Positions 31,648 through 40,688 of a stretch of DNA of 64,000 bases are shown here, one piece after another. A model generated the notes under the pieces. It was not told the DNA's origin, did no database searches, and worked only from the letters and a program-made list of their open reading frames with translations. Made by a program: the position numbers and the translations under genes. Source of the stretch: Accumulibacter sp. (GTDB taxonomy: Bacteria > Pseudomonadota > Gammaproteobacteria > Burkholderiales > Rhodocyclaceae); the NCBI GenBank assembly GCA_031257115.1, contig JAIRPF010000165.1, forward strand, positions 53,612 through 117,611. Reading direction: 5' to 3'. Within the stretch, counting starts at the first letter, position 1, and the number at the start of each line of letters is the position of its first letter.

Positions 31648-33263
31648 GACCCTTCCCGCCCGCCGCCCCGGACGCCGGCGTTCGCCGGCATGACGGACGC
31701 TTCATCCGGCGGGCGCGCGGACGCTCCGCCCGCGCCGTCCGCTTTTTTCGCGGGCGATATGGACGGGATGCCCGCGCTCCGTCCCGCTTCTCCAGCTTCT
31801 TCCCCGGCCGTCCACAGTTCCGGCGACCAGCCGCCGCCGAGCGCGCGGTAGAGCGAAACCACCGAGAGCGCGGAAGCCGTCGCGCAGTCGGCCAGCGCGG
31901 ACTGGCTCGCCAGCAGCGAGCGCCGGGCGACCAGCACCGAGGTGAAATCCGCCGAGCCTTCCTGATAGCCGCGCCGCGCCACGGCCAGCGCCGTTTCGTT
32001 CTGCGCTAGGGCGATCCGCAGCTGCTCGTGCCGCTTCAGTTCGGCGGCGTAAGCGCCGAGCGCGTCATCCACCTCGTGCCAGGCGCGCAGCACCGTTTGC
32101 CGGTAAGCGATTCCCGCCAGCCGGTGGCGCGCCTCGCTCAAGGCCAGCTGGCTTTCGAGCCGGCCGCCCTGAAAGATCGGCAGATACAGCGTCGGCCCCA
32201 GCGCGTAGAAGCGGGAACTCCAACTGCCCAGGTCGGAGAAATCGAACGCCTGCGCGCCGAAGCCCCCGGTCAGGCTGACGCGCGGGTAGAAGTCGGCCGT
32301 GGCCGCGCCGATGTCGGCCACGGCGGCGCGCAGGTTCGCCTCCGCCCGCAGGATGTCGGGCCGCCGCCGCGCCAGGTCGGAAGGAATGCCGATGGGCAGA
32401 CGCCGGGGCATCGGCGGCAGGCCGGCGGCGGCAAGGCGGCCGTCGAGTTCGCGCGGCGGCTTGCCGAGCAGCAGCGCCAGCGCGTTCTTCAGGACATCAC
32501 GCTGATGGACGAGCTGGAAAAGGCGCGCCTCGATCCCGGCCAGATCGGCGCGCGCCGCCGCCGCGTCGAAACGGGTGGCGACGCCGTTGCGCTCCCGGCT
32601 CTCGGCCATTTGCAGCAATCCCTCGGCGATCCGGCGGTTTTCCTCGGTTATCGCCTCCTGCGCCTGCGCGCCGCGCAGCAGCAGGTAAGTACGCGCCACG
32701 TCGCCGGCCACCGAGACCCGCGCCGCCGCCATCCCGAAACCGCCGGCCTGCAATCTGGCCCCGGCGGATTCGGCGAGATGCCGGAGCCGCCCCCACAAAT
32801 CCAGCTCCCAATCCGCCTGCAAGCCCAGCGACCAGGTATCGGTGGCCTCGGTCGGCGCGCCGAGCATCACCATCGGCGAATGTTCGCTCAGGGCCGAGCG
32901 CGTGTAGCCGGCGTCGCCGGAGAGCCGCGGCCGGCGCGCGGCGTTGGCCAGCCCCAGTTGCGCGCGGCTTTCCTCGACGCGCGCAAGAGCGGCCTGGATG
33001 TCCAGGCTGGATTCGGCGGCCTCGGCCTGCAAGGCGCTCAAGGTGGCGTCGCCGAACAATCGCCACCACTCGGACGGCGCGGCTTCCTCGCTCAGCGCGG
33101 GTTCGTCCGCCACGATCGCCGCGCGCGAGACCAGGGCCGCGTCCGGCGAGACGGGTTCCGGCTCCCGAACGTCGGGCAGCGCGACACAACCCGCGAGCGC
33201 CATCGCCAGCGCCGCCCCAAGCGCCGCCCGGCAAGGTTTCCCGCCCCGAAAAACACGCACCAT
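31644..33263 (-). CDS. NodT/TolC-family outer-membrane efflux lipoprotein
   Basis: 539 residues from the ATG at 33263 (GGGAG 6 bases upstream). The signal peptide ends in the lipobox LAGC (Cys26). Two OEP repeats form the coiled-coil barrel (for example ALARVEESRAQLGLANAARRP and YQEGSADFTSVLVARRSLL), as in NodT/OprM. It is first in the efflux operon. The last 50 or so residues after RALGGGWSPELW are not OEP-like and end MPANAGVRGGGREGS, which is the translation of a dRS3-like palindrome. The original stop was probably lost to repeat insertion or read into repeat DNA. Confidence 0.9.
   Translation of the reverse strand: MVRVFRGGKPCRAALGAALAMALAGCVALPDVREPEPVSPDAALVSRAAIVADEPALSEEAAPSEWWRLFGDATLSALQAEAAESSLDIQAALARVEESRAQLGLANAARRPRLSGDAGYTRSALSEHSPMVMLGAPTEATDTWSLGLQADWELDLWGRLRHLAESAGARLQAGGFGMAAARVSVAGDVARTYLLLRGAQAQEAITEENRRIAEGLLQMAESRERNGVATRFDAAAARADLAGIEARLFQLVHQRDVLKNALALLLGKPPRELDGRLAAAGLPPMPRRLPIGIPSDLARRRPDILRAEANLRAAVADIGAATADFYPRVSLTGGFGAQAFDFSDLGSWSSRFYALGPTLYLPIFQGGRLESQLALSEARHRLAGIAYRQTVLRAWHEVDDALGAYAAELKRHEQLRIALAQNETALAVARRGYQEGSADFTSVLVARRSLLASQSALADCATASALSVVSLYRALGGGWSPELWTAGEEAGEAGRSAGIPSISPAKKADGAGGASARPPDEASVMPANAGVRGGGREGS
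31660..31700. repeat. dRS3-like palindrome within the 3' end of the OMF gene
   Basis: GGACGCCGGCG-TTC-GCCGGCATGACGG (about 31669-31696) is a variant of the CTGGATTCCCGCG..GCGGGAATGAC repeat. Just upstream GGACGGGATGCCCGCGCTCC (31761-31780) matches a family C arm. Both are translated as part of the outer-membrane factor. Confidence 0.55.
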
Positions 33264-33284
33264 GAAATCTCCCGCCGATGAACT

Positions 33285-33298
33285 GTACCGATCGGTAC
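33285..33298. promoter_or_regulatory. Operator-like perfect palindrome of the efflux operon
   Basis: GTACCGATCGGTAC is a perfect 14-bp palindrome overlapping the last bases of the -10 box and the expected transcription start of the efflux operon. Similar palindromes over TetR-controlled efflux promoters are common. No regulator gene lies adjacent in the window. Confidence 0.65.
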
Positions 33299-33325
33299 TG
33301 TAACGCCGGATCGTATCCTTGTCAA
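33297..33325 (-). promoter_or_regulatory. Sigma-70 promoter of the efflux operon
   Basis: On the minus strand TTGACA (33325-33320) is separated by 17 bases from TACAGT (33302-33297). The -35 is perfect and the -10 matches at four of six positions. The start codon lies 34 bases downstream of the -10. The palindrome at 33285-33298 would let a repressor block it. Confidence 0.75.
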
Positions 33326-33629
33326 GCGACAATGAAGCGCGGGCATCCTGCCCGCAAAGCGAACGGAGCGGCGGAACGCCCGCGCTCCAATTGAAGCCTT
33401 TCTCAAGAAGGAAGCTTTATTCAGCGCATTTCGCGCGAGTCGGAACTGTCACGCAAGCCGCTTTCCCAAAAATATCGTCATCCCCGCGCGTGCGGGGATC
33501 CAGCGCGTACCTTCCGGCGCGAAGCGCCGGGGACTTCGGCGGGCGAATGCCGGCCGGGCGCGTCTTGGCCGCTTTTTGCCTTTCACGCGACGCATGGGAT
33601 CATTCCGTTTCGGAATGGAATGAATCAGA
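33326..33629. repeat. Intergenic region with family C, B and A elements
   Basis: A family C element (33333-33392) abuts a degenerate family B palindrome (33394-33419, CCTTTCTCAAGAAGGAAGC). A dRS3 variant with CCCC/GGGG arms (33477-33505) is followed by CCTTCCGGCGCGAAGCGCCGG. No gene is seen. Confidence 0.65.
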
Positions 33630-34523
33630 TCAGAAATGCCACGGCACCCAGGGAATCGCTCCGAGCGCGGACAGGAAAACGGCCAGGTGGAACCATGACC
33701 ACAGCAGGTAGCCGCGCGCCAGCCGGTTCGGGTCGATGTTCGAAAGCAGGTAGAGACGGCCGTCGCGCGGGCGGTTCATCGTGTGTAGGCCGGAATCGTT
33801 GCGCGTCTCGCTGTGCATTCTGGAAACCTCGCGCCGCGCGGCCTGGCGCGCCAGACCCCATTCCTTTTCGTCGAGTTCGCCGTCGCGGTCGAGGTCGAAA
33901 CGCTTGAGCAGCGTCGTCCGGTCCTTTTTCCAGGCGTTCAGCAATTCGTTCATGTCCTGTCTGGCGTCGAGTTCGACCGATCCGCCGCCGACGCTCCTGA
34001 ATTCGCCGAGCGCGTAAATGCGGTCACCGCTCAGCAGTTTCCATTCGGTGTAGCGGTACTCTCCCCGCGTCCAGCTTTCCTTGTGCCGGGTCAGTATTTC
34101 CGCGCCTTCCGGGTCGGTCAGGCAGCATCCGCCGCCGTCGTCGATGATGAACGGAATCTCGCTTTCTCCGCTATCGACCTTTTCCCATTTGCCGTTGCCG
34201 GCGCGTCTCCGCACGTCCCAGCGGTACCACAGGCAGGGCCGTTGGGTCAGATGGGAACGCAGCGGCGGATCGGGCGGGCGGCCCGCGCCGGAAAGCTCCA
34301 CGTAACCCTGCGCGGCGGAAGCGATGCGCGAGGTGGGCGTGTCCGTGATCGCGCGCCGCCTGCGCAGCGTCGACGTCCAGGCGACGAGGCTGATGGCCGC
34401 CATCGCTGCCAGGACGGCGACCCAGCCCGCGCGCGAATCGATCTCCGCCCCGGCGTAGAGGAGCAGAAGCTGGGCGCCCGATGTGATGAACTGGCCGTAA
34501 CTCTTCCGGAGGGAAAGAATCAT
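33630..34523 (-). CDS. GIDE-like membrane protein with an EF-hand
   Basis: 297 residues with two N-terminal hydrophobic segments and one at the C-terminus (WSWFHLAVFLSALGAIPWV). The middle domain (about 70-190: ASAAQGYVELSGAGRP, RPCLWYRWDV, FIIDDGGGCCLTDPEGAEI) matches the GIDE/BAM domain of MULAN-type proteins, without a RING finger. A canonical EF-hand loop, DLDRDGELDEKE (about residue 215), is inserted before the last membrane segment. It lies 28 bp downstream of a lemA-family gene on the same strand, a recurrent pairing in proteobacteria. Its biochemical role is unknown; calcium sensing is inferred from the EF-hand. Confidence 0.8.
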   Translation of the reverse strand: MILSLRKSYGQFITSGAQLLLLYAGAEIDSRAGWVAVLAAMAAISLVAWTSTLRRRRAITDTPTSRIASAAQGYVELSGAGRPPDPPLRSHLTQRPCLWYRWDVRRRAGNGKWEKVDSGESEIPFIIDDGGGCCLTDPEGAEILTRHKESWTRGEYRYTEWKLLSGDRIYALGEFRSVGGGSVELDARQDMNELLNAWKKDRTTLLKRFDLDRDGELDEKEWGLARQAARREVSRMHSETRNDSGLHTMNRPRDGRLYLLSNIDPNRLARGYLLWSWFHLAVFLSALGAIPWVPWHF

Positions 34524-34551
34524 GCCGGGATACGCGGCGAACCGGTGGCGG

Positions 34552-35124
34552 TCAGCCGAAAAGTTGTTTCAGGTCGGCGTCGGTTTTCTCGGCGGCGGAG
34601 AATTCGAGCATCGGTTTTTCGTCGAAACGGAACAGCCGGGCGAGCAGGACGTCGGGAAACTGCTCGATCCGCACGTTGTTGATGTTGACCGCGTCGTTGT
34701 AGAACTCGCGCCGGTCGGCGATGGCGTTTTCCAGCGAAGTGACGCGCTGCTGGAGCTGCATGAAATTTTCGTTGGCCCGGAGTTCCGGATAGGCCTCGGC
34801 AACCGCGAACAGCCGGCCCAGTCCCGTGCGCAGCGCGCCTTCCGCCTCGCCCAGCGCCCCGATGTCCTGGACTTCCCGCGCCGACTGGACCTGGGAGCGC
34901 GCCTCGATCACGCGCCGCAGGGTCTCCTGCTCGAACTGCCTGTATTGCTTGCAGACTTCGACCAGCTTGGGCAGCTCGTCGTGCCGCTGCTTGAGCAGCA
35001 CGTCGATGTTGGCCCAGGCCTTGGCCACGTTGTGCTTGACCGTGACCAAGCCGTTGTAGAGCATGGCGCCATAAACGAGAACGACGATCAGGATGCCGGA
35101 AAAAACCATGTTGCCGATAGTCAC
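34552..35124 (-). CDS. LemA family protein
   Basis: 190 residues. One N-terminal transmembrane helix (about 5-22) is followed by the LemA signature: YNGLVTVKHNVAKAWANIDVLLKQRHDELPKLVE spans about 24-57. Long helices with LFAVAEAYPELRANENFMQLQ and a C-terminal FDEKPMLEF tail complete it. The protein sits in the inner membrane with a large helical domain; its role is not established. It is transcribed ahead of the GIDE-like gene and probably works with it. Confidence 0.93.
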   Translation of the reverse strand: MTIGNMVFSGILIVVLVYGAMLYNGLVTVKHNVAKAWANIDVLLKQRHDELPKLVEVCKQYRQFEQETLRRVIEARSQVQSAREVQDIGALGEAEGALRTGLGRLFAVAEAYPELRANENFMQLQQRVTSLENAIADRREFYNDAVNINNVRIEQFPDVLLARLFRFDEKPMLEFSAAEKTDADLKQLFG

Positions 35125-35184
35125 GCGATGTCTCCTTCGGAGGGGTTGCCATTGAAAAAACGAGGGTGCGGGCGACGGCGGCCC

Positions 35185-36069
35185 TCATTCCGGCGCGTCG
35201 TCCGGGAAAGCCCGCGGCGTCGGGCGCGCCGAGGCTGGATCGCCCTGGACGTTCAGCCGGTCGAGCAGGGCCTGGCGGTCGATGTGCAGCAATTTCTGGA
35301 TCGCGTCGAAATCGTCCGGCAGGGCGGGATTGTTCCAGTCGTTGGCCGAGTGGCGCGCCAGGTTGACGGCCAGGATGACGTTGCGCACGCGCGCCAGCTC
35401 GGCGTTGGCGTCATCCATCAGCGTCTTGAGCAATTCGGGCAGGTGCCAGGCGTCGCAAAGCGCCAGTTGCAGATCGAACAGGCGGATGCCGAGCACCTGG
35501 GTTTGCGCCACGGCGCTGCGCAGGGCCGGATCGGCCCGCTGCCGCCGGCGGATTTCGATCGCCAGCCGCGGGGCGAAGCACCACAGCAGGATTTCCGCCA
35601 GATCGTGCAGCAGCGCGGCCAGTTCGACCTCCTCGACGTTCATGTCGAGCCGCTCGAAGGCCCAGTCGTGGGCGTAGCGCGCCGCGCGCTGAACGCGCCG
35701 GATCATGTGCAGCACGCCGAGCAGCGCCTGCGGCTCGTCCTGGAGCAGCGTTTCGATCGTGGCCGGGGATTCGAAATACGCGAAAAACGGTTCGACGCCG
35801 AACATCATGATCGCGTTGGCGATGGTGGTGATGTCCGAATGCAGGTACTTGCCCTTGAATCGCTGGATGTACGCGAGCACTTTGATGGCCAGCAGGGGGT
35901 CCTGCAACACGATCGCGGCGATATCGCGCCCGTTGACCCGGTCGATGCACTGGCGCGCCTCTTCCAGCCGGCGGGCGGTCTGGCGCAGGATGGGCATGTT
36001 GACCGCGCTGAAGTACCTGATCCAGGCTTCCTTCGTTTTGAATGGCTGTTCGATCATTGCTTTCGACAC
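35185..36069 (-). CDS. HDOD domain protein
   Basis: 294 residues covered by one HDOD domain (about 20-240), with LLHDLAEILLW keeping an HD pair, DPLLAIKVLAYIQ near the N-terminal half and AVAQTQVLGIRLFDLQLALCDAWHLP at the end. HDOD proteins act in bacterial signalling and often lack catalytic metal sites; no output domain is attached. A second start (MIEQPF) lies four codons in. It is 60 bp upstream of lemA on the same strand and divergent from ndk. Confidence 0.85.
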   Translation of the reverse strand: MSKAMIEQPFKTKEAWIRYFSAVNMPILRQTARRLEEARQCIDRVNGRDIAAIVLQDPLLAIKVLAYIQRFKGKYLHSDITTIANAIMMFGVEPFFAYFESPATIETLLQDEPQALLGVLHMIRRVQRAARYAHDWAFERLDMNVEEVELAALLHDLAEILLWCFAPRLAIEIRRRQRADPALRSAVAQTQVLGIRLFDLQLALCDAWHLPELLKTLMDDANAELARVRNVILAVNLARHSANDWNNPALPDDFDAIQKLLHIDRQALLDRLNVQGDPASARPTPRAFPDDAPE

Positions 36070-36260
36070 ACGAGAAAATGGCGCTAATTGTTTGATTCAA
36101 AAGCGCGCCTTGATCCGCATCGTACCCGCTCCGTCCGTTGGACGCAACAGCGGAAAAGATCGCGCGGCCCGGATCGGACGTTCCGGTTCAGGCGCGGTTC
36201 TTTGGTAAGATACGCATTTTTCGGGCTTCATTTCATTTTCCAACCAGGAGATTCGATCGT

Positions 36261-36689
36261 ATGGCCATCGAACGTACGCTTTCCATCATCAAACCCGACG
36301 CCGTCGCCAAAAACGTGATCGGGAAAATCTATTCCCGTTTCGAGTCCAACGGACTGAAGATCATCGCCGCGAAAATGGCTTGGCTGTCGCCCCGGGAAGC
36401 CGGCCAGTTCTATGCCGTGCACAAGGATCGGCCGTTCTATGGCGAACTGGTCGAATTCATGACTTCCGGGCCGGTGATGGTACAGGTGCTCGAAGGCGAG
36501 GACGCCATCGCCAGGAATCGCGAGCTGATGGGCGCGACGGATCCGAAGAAAGCCGCGCCGGGAACCCTCCGCGCGGATTTCGCCGAGTCCATCGACGCCA
36601 ACGCGGTACACGGCTCCGACGGCCCCGAAACGGCCAGCGCGGAGATCGCCTTCTTCTTTCCGGCGATGAACCTCCACGCCGGCCGCTGA
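36261..36689 (+). CDS. ndk: Nucleoside diphosphate kinase
   Basis: 142 residues from the ATG at 36261 with CAGGAG upstream. It begins [15 protein letters not shown] and contains the active-site histidine in [12 protein letters not shown] (His117 by the usual alignment). It balances nucleoside triphosphates in the cytoplasm using a phosphohistidine. The order ndk-rlmN-pilW is conserved in beta/gammaproteobacteria. An upstream extension of the open frame lacks Ndk character. Confidence 0.98.
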   Translation: MAIERTLSIIKPDAVAKNVIGKIYSRFESNGLKIIAAKMAWLSPREAGQFYAVHKDRPFYGELVEFMTSGPVMVQVLEGEDAIARNRELMGATDPKKAAPGTLRADFAESIDANAVHGSDGPETASAEIAFFFPAMNLHAGR

Positions 36690-36711
36690 AACGGAACGCC
36701 GAGCCGGTCGC

Positions 36712-37809
36712 ATGGCCGTCAATCTGCTCGATTTCGATGCCGGGGGCTTGGCCGCGTATTTCGCCGGGCTGGGCGAAAAGCCGTTCCGCGCCCGGCAGAC
36801 GCTGCGCTGGATACATCGCCGCGGACAGGATGACTTCGAGGCGATGACCGACGTCGCCAAAAGCCTGCGCGAAAAGCTCAAGGCGGAGGCCAGGATCGCG
36901 CCCCCGGCGCTCGTCTCGGATACGTCGTCCGGCGATGGCGCGCGCAAGTTCCTGTTCGGCCTCGGTGGCGGCGACGCCGTCGAGGCCGTGTTCATTCCCG
37001 AGGACGGGCGCGGCACGCTGTGCGTGTCGACCCAGGCCGGCTGCGCGCTCGACTGCGCGTTCTGCTCGACCGGCAAGCAGGGATTCAGCCGCAACCTGAC
37101 GGCCGCCGAGATCGTCGGCCAGCTCTGGCGGGTCAACCGGACGCTGGGCGCGGGGCCGGGGGACGAGCGGAAGATCAGCAACGTGGTGCTGATGGGCATG
37201 GGCGAACCGCTGGCCAATTTCGAAAACGTCCTGACGGCCCTGCGCCTGATGCTCGACGACAACGCCTACGGCCTATCGAGGCGGCGCGTGACGGTGTCGA
37301 CCTGCGGACTGGTGCCGGGCATGGACCGCCTGCGCGAGGAATGCCCGGTGGCCCTGGCCGTTTCGCTGCACGCGCCGGACGACGCCCTGCGCGACGAACT
37401 GACGCCGATCAACCGCAAGTATCCCCTGCGCGAGCTGATGGCCGCCTGCCTGCGTTACCTCGAACGCGCGCCGCGCGACTTCGTGACCTTCGAATACGTG
37501 ATGCTCGACGGCGTCAACGATTCCGAGGAACACGCCCGCCGGCTGCTGCGGCTCACGCGCGGCGTTCCGTGCAAGTTCAACCTGATTCCTTTCAACCCGT
37601 TTCCGGGATCGCTCTTCCGGCGCTCACCGCCGCCGCGCGTCGGGCGGTTCGCGGAAATCCTGATGAACGCCGGAATCGTCACCACGACGCGCAAGACTCG
37701 CGGCGGAGACATCGACGCGGCCTGCGGCCAGCTCGCCGGGCGGGTCGAGGACAAAACCCGGCGTTTCCAACGTCCGGCAAACCCTGTTTATGAAATGAGG
37801 CCATCATGA
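36712..37809 (+). CDS. rlmN: Dual-specificity RNA methyltransferase RlmN
   Basis: 365 residues. The radical SAM cluster motif is CALDCAFC (CxxxCxxC), preceded by LCVSTQAG. The N-terminal helical domain has [15 protein letters not shown], and [13 protein letters not shown] carries the conserved cysteine region. It methylates C2 of adenosine 2503 in 23S rRNA and A37 in some tRNAs. It starts 22 bp after ndk and overlaps pilW by four bases (ATGA), indicating an operon. Confidence 0.97.
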   Translation: MAVNLLDFDAGGLAAYFAGLGEKPFRARQTLRWIHRRGQDDFEAMTDVAKSLREKLKAEARIAPPALVSDTSSGDGARKFLFGLGGGDAVEAVFIPEDGRGTLCVSTQAGCALDCAFCSTGKQGFSRNLTAAEIVGQLWRVNRTLGAGPGDERKISNVVLMGMGEPLANFENVLTALRLMLDDNAYGLSRRRVTVSTCGLVPGMDRLREECPVALAVSLHAPDDALRDELTPINRKYPLRELMAACLRYLERAPRDFVTFEYVMLDGVNDSEEHARRLLRLTRGVPCKFNLIPFNPFPGSLFRRSPPPRVGRFAEILMNAGIVTTTRKTRGGDIDAACGQLAGRVEDKTRRFQRPANPVYEMRPS

Positions 37810-38615
37810 TCCAATCCATGAATCACCGCCTGGCGCGTTTCTGCGCCGTGGCCCTGTGGCTGGGGTTCGTTCCGTTGTCGGAGGCGCAGCAGCCGACGCC
37901 GCCGGGTCCGACCGCGGCCACGCCTTCCACGCCGACGCCCAAGGATCCGCGCACGCGCGCCAGGGCGCATACCGAACTGGGATCGCTCTATTTCCAGGAC
38001 GGCAACCTGATCGTCGCGCTCGAAGAACTGACGCTCGCGGCCGCGATCGACCCGGATTACGCGCCGGCGCTCAGCACGCGGGGACTCGTGCTCTATTACG
38101 TCAAGGAATACGAGTCGGCCGAAAAGGATTTCCGGCGGGCGCTGAGTCTCGAAGAGAGCAATCCCGACATCAACAACAATTATGGCTGGTTCCTCTGCCA
38201 GACCGACCGGGCGAAGGAATCGATCCCGTATTTCGAGCGCGCCTACAAAAATCCCCTGTACCAGACGCCGGCCAACGCCTACCTGAACGCGGGCGCCTGT
38301 CACATCAAGAACGGCGAACTCGACCCGGCGGAAGACGCCCTGCGCAGAAGCCTTCGCCTGGCGCCGGACAACCCGCAGGCGCTGTACCACCTGGCCGACG
38401 TCTACTATCTGCGCGGCAATTTCGACGCCGCCAGAAAACAACTGGCGGACGCGAGCCGCTTGGTCGAACCGGGGCCGGAGATGCTCTGGCTGCTCCTGCG
38501 CACCGAGCGAAGGCTGGGCAACCAGGAAGAAGAACGGAGCCTCGCCAGCCAATTGCGCCGCAGATTCCCGGACTCCGCCGAATACCAGGAATTGCTGAAA
38601 GGCAATTTCGAATGA
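37806..38615 (+). CDS. pilW: Type IV pilus biogenesis/stability protein PilW (PilF), TPR
   Basis: 269 residues with about five tetratricopeptide repeats ([37 protein letters not shown] covers positions 52-88). The position after ndk-rlmN is the conserved locus of this gene. It supports PilQ secretin assembly at the outer membrane. It has a signal peptide (cleavage near LSEA/QQ) but no lipobox cysteine, although the Pseudomonas homologue is a lipoprotein. The usual downstream genes (rodZ, ispG, hisS) do not follow; repeat DNA does. Confidence 0.85.
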   Translation: MIQSMNHRLARFCAVALWLGFVPLSEAQQPTPPGPTAATPSTPTPKDPRTRARAHTELGSLYFQDGNLIVALEELTLAAAIDPDYAPALSTRGLVLYYVKEYESAEKDFRRALSLEESNPDINNNYGWFLCQTDRAKESIPYFERAYKNPLYQTPANAYLNAGACHIKNGELDPAEDALRRSLRLAPDNPQALYHLADVYYLRGNFDAARKQLADASRLVEPGPEMLWLLLRTERRLGNQEEERSLASQLRRRFPDSAEYQELLKGNFE

Positions 38616-39126
38616 AAATACCGGGCCGGATCGAGGCCCGGAGACCGCCGTGACATTCATGGTTTCCGCGCCGTTTCGCGGCCCCCCCGGCGCAAAACGC
38701 CGCGAACCAAGCCTCCCTCCTGAGGGAGGTATCGCGCCGAGGGCGTGACGGAGGGAGTTGGGCGGTCGAATCGTCAAACGCGGATGAGCAGGAACCATCA
38801 TTCCCTTGATCGCCAGAATTGAGTTCGCTCATCAAAAATGGAGCGAGGGCGTTCCGCCCGCAAAAAAAGCGAACGAAGCGGACGGGACGCCCGCGCTCCA
38901 ATCCACACACGCCCATTCGCATCGGAAAAGTTCCCGTCGTGTCCGTCGCGGTTGATTTTCCTCTCGCCGCGCCCGCCGTGGTCAACGCTTCCGTTCCCGC
39001 CTCCCGGACGTTCAAATTGCGCTCGCGCGCGATCAATCCCGCGCGGAACGGCTATAGAATGTCATCCGGGACGACGTGCCGGCGTGGATTCGCGGTCCGC
39101 CGGATTTCAAATGGAAAGGGTTCGCA
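38616..39126. repeat. Intergenic repeat mosaic after pilW
   Basis: A family B element (38705-38765: CCTCCCTCCTGAGGGAGG plus GTGACGGAGGGAGTTGGG), a family C element (38838-38901) and a reverse 9-nt-periodic block (38937-38985, GTCGTGTCCGTCGCGG) are seen. No gene. Confidence 0.7.
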
Positions 39127-39774
39127 ATGATCATCGACAGGGTAATGACCAGGAATCCGGTGTTCATCCATCCGGATATGTCCGTCAACGAGGTGCGCTC
39201 CCTCATGGACAAGGAGAAGATCGGCCACCTGCCGGTCCTGGACAAGGGCAACCGGCTGGTGGGCATCGTCACGCGGGAAGACCTCATCAAGGCGGCGCCT
39301 TCGGCGGCCACGACCCTCGACATGTACGAGATCAGCTATCTCCTCTCGAAGATGACGGCGGAAAATGTCATGGTGAAAAAAGTGATCACCGTGGCCGAGA
39401 ACGAAGTGGTCGAGGAAGCGGCGCGCGTCATGGCGGACAACGGCATCGGCTGTCTGCCGGTGATGCGCGGCGACCTCCTGGTGGGCATCATCACCGACAC
39501 GGATCTCTTTCACGCCCTGATCGACGCCTTCGGCGCGAGATACCGCGGCGTGCGGATCACATGCCTTACCCGCGACGCGCCGGGGCAATTCGCAAAAATC
39601 GCGTCGGCCATCGCCGAAAAGGGGGGCAATTTCGTCGCCTTCGTTTCCGCCGAGGGCGACGATCTCACACACCGCCGGGCCACGCTGAAAATCACCGGCA
39701 TCGCCCGCCCCGACGCCGAGGCCGTCATCCGGAATTTCCCGGACGTGGAGATCGAGGACGTCAGGGAATCGTGA
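39127..39774 (+). CDS. CBS-domain protein with C-terminal ACT-like domain
   Basis: 215 residues from the ATG at 39127. Two CBS motifs (VMTRNPVFIHPDMSVNEV...IGHLPVLD and MVKKVITVAENEVVEEA...IGCLPVM) form one Bateman module (about 1-140). The C-terminal 75 residues (GVRITCLTRDAPGQFAKIASAIAEKG) look like an ACT domain, as in AcuB-type proteins. It probably senses an adenine nucleotide and an amino acid (inference). It stands alone between repeat-rich regions. Confidence 0.87.
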   Translation: MIIDRVMTRNPVFIHPDMSVNEVRSLMDKEKIGHLPVLDKGNRLVGIVTREDLIKAAPSAATTLDMYEISYLLSKMTAENVMVKKVITVAENEVVEEAARVMADNGIGCLPVMRGDLLVGIITDTDLFHALIDAFGARYRGVRITCLTRDAPGQFAKIASAIAEKGGNFVAFVSAEGDDLTHRRATLKITGIARPDAEAVIRNFPDVEIEDVRES

Positions 39775-40688
39775 TTTGGATCTATCCGAGGGTTCTCCCC
39801 GCCTCTTGGGGCAGGGAAAACACGGAGAAAGACAAGGGCGAAAAGCATTAACCACGGCGAGCACGACGGATACGGCGAAAAACAAGGAAAGCTCCTGTCA
39901 TTCCCCTGAAAAGCGGGAATCCGGTTCGCCGTTGCCTTTGCTGTCGCCCCCACCGCTTCCAACATCCTCGTCATTCCCGCGTTCGCGGGAATGACAGGGA
40001 TTTGCGGGCGGTCGATTCGGAAAACGCGCCGCCGCGCGTACCGCCTTCCTCAGGAGGGGTTTGTCCAGGACAATAGGTTGGGGTTTGCCTGGCTCGCACC
40101 AACCCATGCGCGCCCTCCTCCTCGTCATTCCCGCGCAAGCGGGAATCCAGTTCGTGACCTCCGGCCCGAAGGGCCGCCAATTCAAAGGATGCGGCGCGGC
40201 GCGCCGGAATGTACGCCCTGGATTCCCGCTTGCGCGGGAATGACAGGTTTTCCTGTTTGTCCGTGCCTGAAAATCCGACCGATCACTTCTTCCGTCGCGC
40301 CGAATCCACGAGTCGGAAGGAGCCGGACGGTTGAATTTCAGGCGCGAATGTTTGATGAACGGACGGGATTCCGGCGATCGAGGGAATGACGATTTCCTGT
40401 TCATCCGTGTCTGGAAACCCAATCGCCCAACTCCCTTCGTCCCGCCTTCGGCGTGACACCTCTCTCAAGAGGGAGGTTTGGCTTGCGGCGCTGCGCGCCG
40501 GAAGATACGTTCCTGGATTCCCGCGTTCGCGGGAATGACGGGGGCTTTCTTTGTTTTTGCCGTGCTCGCCGTGCCCGCCGTGATTGACTCTTTTCCTTCA
40601 GGTTTCTTTCCGTGTTCTCCGTGCTCTTCGTGGTTAAAATACTCCCGCTTTTCCGCCGCTCGACCGCTTTTTCAGGATGATTCGTCCC
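39775..40688. repeat. 900-bp repeat mosaic upstream of alr
   Basis: No gene. Seen in order: a forward 9-nt-periodic block (39825-39885); a degenerate dRS3 (39896-39922); a perfect palindromic dRS3 core GTCATTCCCGCG-TT-CGCGGGAATGAC (39970-39995); a family B fragment (40043-40060); a family D element (40075-40110); a composite dRS3-spacer-dRS3 element (40124-40246); a family B plus dRS3 pair (40452-40541); and a reverse 9-nt-periodic block (40555-40640) ending just before alr. Confidence 0.75.

Noticed and set aside
30038..31705. N-terminal extension of the HlyD-type adaptor frame across the pump gene
   Set aside because: The extension overlaps the whole pump gene in another frame and lacks features; the adaptor begins at 30037 with a normal membrane helix.
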